NCBI GenBank assembly: GCA_050744085.1
Contig: JBOGGU010000092.1
Location: 1 to 64,000, forward strand
Source: JAVKSL01 sp050744085
GTDB taxonomy: Bacteria > Actinomycetota > Acidimicrobiia > Acidimicrobiales > JAJPHD01
Length of the DNA: 64,000 bases
Reading direction: 5' to 3'
The notes under the pieces are model-generated. The model did no database searches. It was not told the origin of the DNA and was given only the letters and a program-made list of their open reading frames with translations. The first letter of the stretch is position 1. Each line of letters begins with the position of its first letter. The position numbers and the translations under genes were made by a program. Of this stretch, positions 8,632-14,937 are shown piece after piece.

Positions 8632-9239
8632 GCCGAGTCCTCCCTGCTGCTGCGACGGACGAGGCGGCCCAGGCCCTGCGGGCGGGGCTCGTGGTGGGGA
8701 TCCCGACCGACACCGTCTACGGGCTGGCGGTGGACCCTTCGCAGCCCGGGGCGACGGGGCGGCTGTTCGAGTCGAAGTCCAGGCCGGCGTCGGTGGCGCT
8801 TCCGGTGCTGGTGAGCGGTGTGGACCAGGCCCTTTCCCTGGCCGTGGCAGGCCCGAGCGCGCAGGGCCTCATGGCTCGATGGTGGCCGGGCGCGCTGACG
8901 GTGGTGCTGGTGCGCCGGCCGGGGATCGACCTGGTCCTGGGTGGCGACGAGGGCACTATCGGGCTGCGCTGCCCCGCCCACCCCGTCCCCCTCGCCCTGG
9001 CGGGCGTGGTCGGCCCTCTCGCCACGACCAGCGCCAATCGCCACGGCGGGTCACCTTTGGAGACCGCTCAGGCGGTGTCCGCGGAGATCGGTCCCGCGGT
9101 GGTGCTCGACGGGGGGACGTGCAGGGGTGCGCCGTCGACTGTCGTCGACTGCACCGGCCCGGTTCCGCGGCTGCTCAGGCAAGGCCGGATACCGTGGGCC
9201 GAGGTGCTGGCCGAAGGAGCGACGCAATGGCAGAGCTGA
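8628..9239 (+). CDS. tsaC: L-threonylcarbamoyladenylate synthase (Sua5/YrdC/YwlC)
   Basis: A 203-residue enzyme that makes threonylcarbamoyl-AMP from threonine, bicarbonate and ATP for the t6A modification of ANN-decoding tRNAs. The YrdC fold is recognisable from GIPTDTVYGL near residue 25, KSRP about 25 residues later, and TSANRHGG in the second half. It lacks the extra C-terminal Sua5 domain, so it is the short form. The GTG start at 8628 overlaps the prmC stop (GTGA), indicating coupled translation. The 3' end overlaps the cupin gene by 13 bases. Confidence 0.92.
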   Translation: MSRVLPAAATDEAAQALRAGLVVGIPTDTVYGLAVDPSQPGATGRLFESKSRPASVALPVLVSGVDQALSLAVAGPSAQGLMARWWPGALTVVLVRRPGIDLVLGGDEGTIGLRCPAHPVPLALAGVVGPLATTSANRHGGSPLETAQAVSAEIGPAVVLDGGTCRGAPSTVVDCTGPVPRLLRQGRIPWAEVLAEGATQWQS

Positions 9240-9598
9240 TTCCCGAGCCGACTGTCCTTTGGGCCTCGGGCGCGCCGCCCAAGACGATCTCCGAGTTCGT
9301 GGGCCGCCTCGCAAGCGGCACCGCGAGCGTGTCAGTGGGGGTGATGGACTCCCCGCCGGGATGGTCCGAGCCGGGCCAGCGCCCCGTCTTCGACGAGTAC
9401 AGCGTGGTGTTGGAAGGCCAGCTCGTTGTGGAGGACGACCAGGGGACGAAGGCCGTGCCGCCCGGATCCGCGGTCCACGCAGCGGGCGGGGAGTGGGTGA
9501 GGTACTCGACGCCAGAGGGGGCTCGCTACGTGTCGGTATGCGTTCCCGCCTTCTCCCCCGAGACGGTCAACCGCGAGACGGTCAACCGCGACACCTGA
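9227..9598 (+). CDS. Small cupin-domain protein
   Basis: A 123-residue single-domain cupin. The double-stranded helix motif is seen as RPVFDEYSVVLEGQLVVEDD and the following Pro-Gly-Ser turn, but the metal-binding histidines of enzymatic cupins are few; His in SAVHAAGGEW is the clearest. A sensory or binding role is as likely as catalysis. It overlaps the end of tsaC, so it is in the same operon. The C-terminus ends in two copies of Glu-Thr-Val-Asn-Arg from a 15-bp repeat. Confidence 0.75.
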   Translation: MAELIPEPTVLWASGAPPKTISEFVGRLASGTASVSVGVMDSPPGWSEPGQRPVFDEYSVVLEGQLVVEDDQGTKAVPPGSAVHAAGGEWVRYSTPEGARYVSVCVPAFSPETVNRETVNRDT

Positions 9599-9601
9599 GC
9601 G

Positions 9602-9638
9602 TTGGCACATGGCTGAGGTGTTGTAGTATCCAACTACA
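9602..9638 (+). promoter_or_regulatory. Promoter and palindromic operator of HTH antitoxin gene
   Basis: TTGGCA (9602-9607) and TAGTAT (9624-9629) are separated by 16 bases. The -10 box lies inside a palindrome, TGTAGT-ATCCA-ACTACA (9622-9638), which ends on the A of the start codon. The layout suggests a leaderless transcript that is repressed when a dimer binds the palindrome, as in autoregulated toxin-antitoxin operons. Confidence 0.6.
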
Positions 9639-9898
9639 TGATTGCGGTTCCGCAGGCGGCCAGCCGAGCAGGGCGCGACCCGGAGACGGTGCGGCGATGG
9701 ATTCGTTCCGGGAAGCTGCGCGCAACCAAGGTTGGGACCCAGCACGTTATCGAGGAAGACGACCTCGATTCCTTGATCAGGGAAGTTTCGCATCAAGGAG
9801 GCAGCGCTTCCATCCCTGAGCGTTGGACCCGCTTCGACTCTGGGAACCCGCAGCCCGACTGGGTTGCTGCTGTTCACCGGTCGCGCAGGCAGAGATAG
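9638..9898 (+). CDS. Helix-turn-helix antitoxin-like protein
   Basis: An 86-residue DNA-binding protein of the excisionase/MerR-like type: AASRAGRDPETVRRWIRSGKL in residues 6-26, followed by a short wing and an IEEDDLDSLI helix. The C-terminal tail, PDWVAAVHRSRR, resembles the toxin-binding tails of antitoxins paired with PIN nucleases. The gene has its own operator and probably starts leaderless at ATG 9638. No intact toxin follows, only a short PIN-like remnant that overlaps the stop codon, so it may be an orphan antitoxin. Confidence 0.72.
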   Translation: MIAVPQAASRAGRDPETVRRWIRSGKLRATKVGTQHVIEEDDLDSLIREVSHQGGSASIPERWTRFDSGNPQPDWVAAVHRSRRQR

Positions 9899-9978
9899 TG
9901 CTTGTAGGCGACGCGGCCATGGCACTGAGCGCCAGCGGTGTGGATCGGGCTTCGATGGCCTCGACAGCGAGGGCCTGA
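9898..9978 (+). pseudogene. Possible remnant of a PIN-domain toxin N-terminus
   Basis: A GTG at 9898 overlaps the antitoxin stop as TAGTG, a coupling typical of toxin-antitoxin operons. The first ten codons give VLVGDAAMAL, close to the first strand of PIN toxins (VLVVDASVAL, with the metal-binding Asp). After that the similarity stops, and the frame ends at TGA 9976-9978. The following bases to 10113 hold nothing I recognise. The match is short and may be chance. Confidence 0.3.
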
Positions 9979-10113
9979 TCGCCCCGCCCTAAATGTCACG
10001 CTCGACGCCCGGCTCCGTCGGGGTGCGGATCGGCTCGGCTGCGTGGTGCTGCCGCAAGAGCTGTGAGATGGGTGGGATCTCACAGGACGGGACGTGAGGG
10101 CGTTGTTCAGGTG

Positions 10114-10605
10114 ATGGTCGCGCCCTTCGAGCGAGTGGTCCAAGAGCACGGGGCGACGGTCTACCGGGTCTGTGCAGCGGTCGTGGGCCCGGACGAGGCG
10201 GAGGACGCCTGGGTGGAGACCTGGTTGGCGGCGCTACGGGCCTACCCCGGGCTGCGAGCGGACAGCGACCTGCGTGCCTGGCTGGTCACCATCGCCCACC
10301 GCAAGGCCATCGACATGTACCGTGCCCGCGCCCGGAGGGCGGTCCCGCTGGGCGACCTACCCGAGCTGGCGGGCATGGAGGACCGCTACTGCGAGGCCGA
10401 TCCGTCGCTGTACGGGCTGCTTCGGGCGCTGCCGGACAAGCAGCGCCTCGCCGTGGCCTACCGCTACCTGGGGGACCTTTCTTACGCAGACGTGGCAGCG
10501 CTGTTGGGAAGCAACGAGGCTGCAGCTCGACGCGCAGCAGCCGACGGCATCGCTGCGCTGCGCCGGCGCTACCAGCCCGCAAGCCTGACGGAGGAGGCAC
10601 GATGA
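10114..10605 (+). CDS. ECF sigma-70 family sigma factor
   Basis: A 163-residue extracytoplasmic-function sigma factor with only regions 2 and 4. Region 2 is at about 8-80 (ATVYRVCAAVVG, then AWLVTIAHRKAIDMYRARARRA). Region 4 is at about 100-155, with a helix-turn-helix in DLSYADVAALLGSNEAAARR. It directs RNA polymerase to a small regulon. No anti-sigma gene is adjacent. Instead its stop overlaps the start of the alkyltransferase gene ogt (ATGA). ATG 10114 gives a normal region 2; an earlier in-frame start at 10063 is less likely. Confidence 0.88.
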   Translation: MVAPFERVVQEHGATVYRVCAAVVGPDEAEDAWVETWLAALRAYPGLRADSDLRAWLVTIAHRKAIDMYRARARRAVPLGDLPELAGMEDRYCEADPSLYGLLRALPDKQRLAVAYRYLGDLSYADVAALLGSNEAAARRAAADGIAALRRRYQPASLTEEAR

Positions 10606-11222
10606 GCCGCAGCACTGATTCGGAGCTAGTCGAACAGCTGGCGCCCGTGGATGGGGGCGTCCTCGAACACCTCCACGGGCAACTCGCCAGGCTGGCCGAG
10701 GCGGAAGGGTTGCTCGACATCTCCTACCGCACCCTCGACAGCCCTGCGGGCAGCCTGCTCCTGATGGCGACGCCGCTGGGGCTGGTTCGGATGGCCTTCG
10801 AGGTGGAGGGTCACGACAAGGTGGTCGAGCGCTTGGCGACGCTGGTGGGCCCTCGGGTGCTGCACAGCCCGCGGGGCCTGGAGGACGCCGCCCGCCAGCT
10901 CGATGAGTACTTTGCGGGGCGCCGCCGGGCCTTCGACCTGGCGCTGGACATGCGCCTGTCTCATGGGTTCCGCGCCGAGGTGCTCGCCCACTTGCGGCGG
11001 ATACCGTACGGGGCGGTGGAGAGCTACTCGGCGGTGGCCGCTGCGGTGGGCAATCCACGCGCTGTCCGGGCGGTGGGAACGGCGTGTGCCACGAACCCGC
11101 TCCCTTTGGTGGTGCCCTGCCACCGGGTGGTGCGCAGCGACGGCTCAACCGGGCAGTATGGGGGCGGTTGGGAGGTCAAGCGCATGCTCCTCGCCCTGGA
11201 GGCAGGGTCGGCTAACAGGTGA
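10602..11222 (+). CDS. ogt: Methylated-DNA--protein-cysteine methyltransferase
   Basis: A suicide repair protein that moves alkyl groups from O6-alkylguanine to its own cysteine. The acceptor is Cys173 in VVPCHRVV, followed by the conserved Gly-Gly-Trp-x2-K-x3-L. The helix-turn-helix recognition region is about 125-165. Residues 1-40 are extra and acidic/helical, resembling the short regulatory tails that partner ECF sigma factors. The four-base overlap with the sigma gene means the two are made together. A working guess is that the alkyltransferase controls, or is controlled by, the sigma factor under alkylation stress. The 3' end overlaps the convergent PIN toxin gene by 11 bases. Confidence 0.93.
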   Translation: MSRSTDSELVEQLAPVDGGVLEHLHGQLARLAEAEGLLDISYRTLDSPAGSLLLMATPLGLVRMAFEVEGHDKVVERLATLVGPRVLHSPRGLEDAARQLDEYFAGRRRAFDLALDMRLSHGFRAEVLAHLRRIPYGAVESYSAVAAAVGNPRAVRAVGTACATNPLPLVVPCHRVVRSDGSTGQYGGGWEVKRMLLALEAGSANR

Positions 11223-11592
11223 CGACGGCGAGGGAGGGGTCCAGTTGGCTCACGTCCTGCGGATCAGAGGTTACGACGACAGCGCCAATCGGTCGAGCTG
11301 CAAGCACTACCGTGGCATCGATCACATCCGAGGTGCCGGTGGCCCCACACAGGTGCCCCGCCGCCTTGGCAATGCCGAAGTCAAGGGGAGCTATGTCAAC
11401 TTCGCGCGAGCTGAGGAGCCTGGCCAAGCGGGCTTGGCGAGCCGGGTTGCGCCACACCTGGCCCACCACCCCCGCAGGTACGCAGACCTCCTCAGCCAGC
11501 TCGAGCAGGCGAACAACCCGACGATCTGCCCTTTCATAAGCGATGAGGGCTCCGGCATCGAGTACTACAGGCCGAGGACCGACCGGGCCCAT
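11212..11592 (-). CDS. vapC: PIN-domain toxin (VapC family)
   Basis: A 126-residue PIN ribonuclease. Acidic metal ligands are visible: Asp12 in VVLDAGAL, Asp89 and Asp92 in SDVIDATVV, and Asp110 in VVTSDPQD. VapC toxins cut tRNA or rRNA and are neutralised by the antitoxin made from the overlapping upstream gene. ATG 11592 lies within the last codons of that gene (28-base overlap), as is common for VapBC. Confidence 0.88.
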   Translation of the reverse strand: MGPVGPRPVVLDAGALIAYERADRRVVRLLELAEEVCVPAGVVGQVWRNPARQARLARLLSSREVDIAPLDFGIAKAAGHLCGATGTSDVIDATVVLAARPIGAVVVTSDPQDVSQLDPSLAVVTC

Positions 11593-11798
11593 TCCGTCTC
11601 CTCCTCGGTTGGGGGGCCCAGCTCGGCCCTAATCGACGCCAGGACGTCTTGCAGAGACTCTTGCTGGGCGCGAGCCGCCATGGCCTCATCCACCCAAGAG
11701 CTGACGGAGGCAGCTCGCCCATTGGCAACATCCGCCTGGGCCGCAACGAGCAACTCCGGGCGCACGCTGACCGTGACTCGTTCCTTTCTTGTCGTCAT
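11565..11798 (-). CDS. vapB: VapB-like antitoxin
   Basis: A 77-residue ribbon-helix-helix protein: strand KERVTVSVRPELL at the N-terminus, then two helices, then an acidic tail (EEETEWARSVLGL) that would wrap the PIN toxin. It overlaps the toxin gene by 28 bases. Its start codon sits in a palindrome and is preceded by TAGTAT, so autoregulation at a leaderless promoter is likely. Confidence 0.85.
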   Translation of the reverse strand: MTTRKERVTVSVRPELLVAAQADVANGRAASVSSWVDEAMAARAQQESLQDVLASIRAELGPPTEEETEWARSVLGL

Positions 11799-11813
11799 GC
11801 TAATAGCATACTA
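11797..11813 (-). promoter_or_regulatory. Operator and -10 box of vapBC
   Basis: ATGCTA-A-TAGCAT (11797-11809) is a perfect palindrome that covers the vapB start codon. On the minus strand TAGTAT (11813-11808) lies nine bases before the ATG. The same TAGTAT hexamer is used by the HTH antitoxin at 9.6 kb. Confidence 0.55.
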
Positions 11814-11847
11814 TTCAAGAGGTTGTGCATACGAGTCGGCCCCATCC

Positions 11848-12852
11848 TCAGGTGGCCTTTGGTGGCGCCCGGTGGGGCTCGCTGGGGGCCTTGGGGAAGT
11901 GCGGCGGCCACGGAGCGTCGCCCAGGCCGCCGGCCTCGTCCCTCGCTGCCAGCTCCAGCAGCCCTTCCAGCGAGCCAACCTCGCTGTCCATGCCTGCCGC
12001 CGGGTCTCCCACCAGGGCCAGCCGGGCCGGGACCGTGGCGATCGTCAGGTCCTCTGGCTCCACGTCGGCCACCTCGTCCCAGGTGATCGGGCACGACACC
12101 CGACCCTCGGGGTTTGCCCTCACCGAGTAGGCGGAGGCAACGGTGCGGTCACGGGCGTTCTGGTTGTAGTCGAGGAGGACTCGCTGGCCGCGGTTCTGCT
12201 TCCACCACTGGGTCGTCGCCTCGTCCGGCATGCGGCGCTCTACCTCTCGGGCCAGTGCCAGGGAGGCCCGGCGGACCTCGGTGAAGCCCCAGCTCGGGGA
12301 GATTCGGACGTTGACGTGTATCCCGCGGGACCCGGAGGTCTTGGGGAACCCGACCAGGTCGTGCTCGGCGAGCACGGTGCCAGCGCACACGGCAACCCGG
12401 CGCACGACCTCGAAAGGGACTCCTGGTTGGGGGTCCAGGTCGACTCGCAGCTCGTCGGGGTGCTCGGTGTCCTCCCGGCGTACGGGCCAGGGGTTTAGGT
12501 CGAGGCAACCCAGGTTCGCCGCCCAGACCAGGTGGGCCACATCGGTGGGGCAGAGCTCTTCGGCCACCCTCCCGCTCGGGAAGGCCACAGTGACTGTCTC
12601 GACCCACTCGGGCCGGGGCGAGGGGACCCGCTTTTGGTAGAAATACTTGCCCTCCGCCCCGTCGGGGTAGCGCTTCAGGACCGTCGGGCGCCGGGCGACC
12701 CCCCGCAGGGCCGCCTCGCCAACCGCCAGGTAATAACGGGCCAGGTCAGCCTTGGTCTCGCCCCGGGTGGAGAAGAACACCTTGTCCGGGTTGGTGACCG
12801 TCACCGGTCGGCCGGAGGCCTCCAGCTCGATCGGCTTCGCGGTGGCGCTCAC
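11848..12852 (-). CDS. LigD-type primase-polymerase domain protein
   Basis: A 334-residue stand-alone homologue of the polymerase domain of the NHEJ ligase LigD (archaeo-eukaryotic primase superfamily). The catalytic pair is Asp138 and Asp140 in RVDLDPQ. The conserved KTSGSRGIHV (about 170-180) and a third acidic residue in RVLLDYNQN follow. Such enzymes fill ends with ribonucleotides during double-strand break repair. No Ku or ATP-dependent ligase gene is in the window, so partners must be elsewhere. Start is GTG 12852. The C-terminal 30 residues are Pro-rich and probably disordered. Confidence 0.9.
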   Translation of the reverse strand: MSATAKPIELEASGRPVTVTNPDKVFFSTRGETKADLARYYLAVGEAALRGVARRPTVLKRYPDGAEGKYFYQKRVPSPRPEWVETVTVAFPSGRVAEELCPTDVAHLVWAANLGCLDLNPWPVRREDTEHPDELRVDLDPQPGVPFEVVRRVAVCAGTVLAEHDLVGFPKTSGSRGIHVNVRISPSWGFTEVRRASLALAREVERRMPDEATTQWWKQNRGQRVLLDYNQNARDRTVASAYSVRANPEGRVSCPITWDEVADVEPEDLTIATVPARLALVGDPAAGMDSEVGSLEGLLELAARDEAGGLGDAPWPPHFPKAPSEPHRAPPKAT

Positions 12853-12976
12853 GCTGGCGTCGACCCCCTGTCGAAGCGGCGCCCCATCGGCCCAACCGTA
12901 GCCCGCTGGCCCTTCTGGTGCGCCGGCTCGGTGCGCTCGGCGGAGTCGTCCTGCGCTGATCCAGCGCTCCGGACGC

Positions 12977-12989
12977 TATTATGCAAGTT
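12977..12989 (+). promoter_or_regulatory. -10 box of FitA-like antitoxin gene
   Basis: TATTAT (12977-12982) is seven bases before ATG 12990, which favours a leaderless transcript. The hexamer overlaps an upstream in-frame ATG at 12981, arguing that 12990 is the true start. Confidence 0.45.
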
Positions 12990-13232
12990 ATGGCGACGGT
13001 CCAGGTCAGGAACGTCCCGGAGGACGTCCATCGCATCTACCAGGCTCGCGCGGCCGCTGCCGGGATGAGCCTCCAGGAGTACCTGCGTGCCGAGATGGTA
13101 CGCAATGCCGGCCGCCGGGATCCCGGTGAGCTGGTGGCAGAGGTCTCCAGGCGCATTGCCAGCGAAGGGGGCGAGGGCTACTCTCTCGTCTCTTCGGCGG
13201 CGGCGGTGCGCTCGGATCGCGACTCGCATTGA
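12990..13232 (+). CDS. FitA/VapB-type antitoxin
   Basis: An 80-residue ribbon-helix-helix antitoxin. MATVQVRNVPEDVHRIYQAR is typical of the FitA family, followed by a second helix with MSLQEYLRAEM and a flexible acidic/Ser-rich tail. Its PIN toxin lies downstream on the same strand, but 97 bases away rather than overlapping, because a long palindrome stands between them. Confidence 0.87.
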   Translation: MATVQVRNVPEDVHRIYQARAAAAGMSLQEYLRAEMVRNAGRRDPGELVAEVSRRIASEGGEGYSLVSSAAAVRSDRDSH

Positions 13233-13246
13233 GGCCTGTCCGAGCT

Positions 13247-13307
13247 GAACAAGAACTGGGGAAGGTAATGGAGACAGTGTCCACATTACCTTCCCCAGTT
13301 CTTGTTC
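13247..13307. repeat. 61-bp GAAC/GTTC-ended palindrome between antitoxin and toxin
   Basis: Two 24-base arms are perfect inverted copies (13247-13270 and 13284-13307). They begin GAACAAGAACTGGGG and end with its complement. The 13-base centre is itself nearly palindromic (GACA-G-TGTC). Directly upstream, GGCCTGTCCG at 13233-13242 matches the complement of a motif in the large palindrome at 43 kb. As RNA it would fold into a very stable hairpin, which could terminate or uncouple transcription of the toxin. Confidence 0.93.
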
Positions 13308-13329
13308 GAACCGGTCACGATCCCCGGCG

Positions 13330-13740
13330 ATGACAGTCCTGGACGCGTCGGTGATGGTCGACGCACTCGTCGGGCTTGGCGCCGTGGGCGAGGTTGCCCG
13401 AACCGCGCTGCGAGCGCAACACCTTCTGGAAGTGCCGGCGATCTTTACCGCAGAGGCGATCTCTGGACTGAGGGGCCTCGTCTTGCGCCACGAGCTGAGC
13501 CCGATCCGGGCCGCCGCAGCCGTCGAGCAGGTGCTCACGGTCAGGACGATCACGTACCCGTTCGAGCCGTTTGCCCGACGAGCCTGGCAGCTCAGGGACA
13601 ACCTCAGCGTCTATGACGCGTGGTATGTGGCACTGGCAGAGTGGCTCGGCACCGACCTGGTAACCGGCGACGAGCGCTTGGTTTCGGCGCCAGGGCCCAC
13701 TTGCGCGGTGCGTCTGGTGGGCGAGCCCCGCTCCCGATGA
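13330..13740 (+). CDS. PIN-domain toxin paired with FitA-like antitoxin
   Basis: A 136-residue PIN ribonuclease. Candidate metal ligands: Asp5 in TVLDASVMV, Glu42 in TAEAIS, Asp96 in VYDAWYVALAE, and Asp114 in VTGDERL. These match VapC/FitB toxins. It starts at ATG 13330, 22 bases after the palindrome and 97 bases after the antitoxin stop. The usual tight coupling of antitoxin and toxin is therefore lost, which may change the ratio of the two proteins. Confidence 0.86.
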   Translation: MTVLDASVMVDALVGLGAVGEVARTALRAQHLLEVPAIFTAEAISGLRGLVLRHELSPIRAAAAVEQVLTVRTITYPFEPFARRAWQLRDNLSVYDAWYVALAEWLGTDLVTGDERLVSAPGPTCAVRLVGEPRSR

Positions 13741-13809
13741 GCAGCTAAATATGCCTCAGCTCGCCGCCCCGCCGTGCCCACTCTCGCCCCGTTGCGCCAA
13801 CTGGTCGGC

Positions 13810-14937
13810 TCAGAACTCCTCGTCGAAGTTAACCGAGCCCTCGACCCCCAGCTGGTACGCCGACACCGTGCGCTCGAAGAAGTTGGCCAGCTCCGAGACG
13901 TCCTGGAGCTCCATGAAGCCGAAAGGGTTGGTCGAGCCGAAGCGCTTGGGCAGGCTGAGCCGCATCAAGCGCTGGTCGGCGATGAACTCCAGGTAGCGGC
14001 GGGTGTCGGTAACCGACAGGCCGGGCACCCCCTCCGAGAGCATGTCCTCGGCAAAGGCGCACTCGGCGTCGACAGCCTCCTCCAGCATGGTCGTGACCTG
14101 TGCCGCGAAGGCCGAGTCGAACAGCTCCGGCTCCTCCTCGCGCACCGTGTCGATCACGTCGAAGGCGAAGCTCATGTGGGCGCTCTCGTCCCGGAACACC
14201 CAGTTGGTCCCGGCGGCAAGGCCGTTGAGCAGGCCCTTGGAGCGCAGGAAGTAGACGTAGGCGAACGCGGCAAAGAAGAACAGCCCCTCGATGCAAGCGG
14301 CGAAGCACACCAGGTTGAGCAGGAACGCCCGCCGGTCGGCCCGGGTCTCCAGCCGGTCGAGGGCACTGATCGAGTCGATCCAGCGGAAGCAGAACTCCGC
14401 CTTGGCCCGGATGGACCCGACGTTCTCGACCGCCGCGAAGGCCTCCACCCGCTCCGCGTCGTTGTCCAGGTAGGTGTCGAGCAGCGTGAGGTAGAACTGG
14501 ATGTGCAGCGCCTCCTCCGCCAGCTGACGAGACAGGTACATCCGTGCCTCGGGCGAGTTGATGTGGCGGTACAGGTTGAGGACCAGGTTGTTGGACACGA
14601 TCGAGTCGCCGGTGGCGAAGAATGCGACCAGCCTGCGGACCAGGTGGCGCTCGGACGGCAGCAGCCGCCGGGCGATGTCGACCAGGTCGTCGGAGAGGTC
14701 CACCTCCTCCACGGTCCAAGTGTTGCGGATGGCGTTGCGGTAGCGCTCGTAGAAGTGCGGGTAGCGCATCGGGCGCAAGGTCAGGTCGAGGCCGGGGTCG
14801 AGGAGGGCGCGCCGCTCCGGTGCCGGCGAGGCGGCCGACGGGGCGGCGGCGGGCGGTGTCGGACTGGGCGAGGCGGACGGCCAGGCGGGCGCCGCGAGGG
14901 GGCCAGGGCTGGGCGCGGCGGCGGGCGAGGCGGGCAT
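13810..14937 (-). CDS. nrdB: Class Ia ribonucleotide reductase, small (beta) subunit
   Basis: A 375-residue diiron protein that makes the tyrosyl radical for ribonucleotide reduction. Metal ligands can be read as Asp111, Glu142 and His145 (AEEALH), Glu217 (ACIEG), and Glu251/His254 (RDESAHM). Tyr149, four residues after the first histidine, fits the radical site. Residues 1-50 are an added Pro/Ala/Ser-rich disordered tail not found in classic NrdB. The conserved C-terminus NFDEEF should dock onto NrdA. ATG 14937 overlaps the nrdA stop by one base (TGATG). Confidence 0.95.
   Translation of the reverse strand: MPASPAAAPSPGPLAAPAWPSASPSPTPPAAAPSAASPAPERRALLDPGLDLTLRPMRYPHFYERYRNAIRNTWTVEEVDLSDDLVDIARRLLPSERHLVRRLVAFFATGDSIVSNNLVLNLYRHINSPEARMYLSRQLAEEALHIQFYLTLLDTYLDNDAERVEAFAAVENVGSIRAKAEFCFRWIDSISALDRLETRADRRAFLLNLVCFAACIEGLFFFAAFAYVYFLRSKGLLNGLAAGTNWVFRDESAHMSFAFDVIDTVREEEPELFDSAFAAQVTTMLEEAVDAECAFAEDMLSEGVPGLSVTDTRRYLEFIADQRLMRLSLPKRFGSTNPFGFMELQDVSELANFFERTVSAYQLGVEGSVNFDEEF

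Noticed and set aside
5870..8713. Very long minus-strand open frame (over 900 codons) opposite the phosphatase, prfA, prmC and tsaC
   Set aside because: Its translation is Pro/Arg/His-rich without recognisable domains, while the plus strand carries well-conserved genes. It is an antisense shadow caused by high GC.
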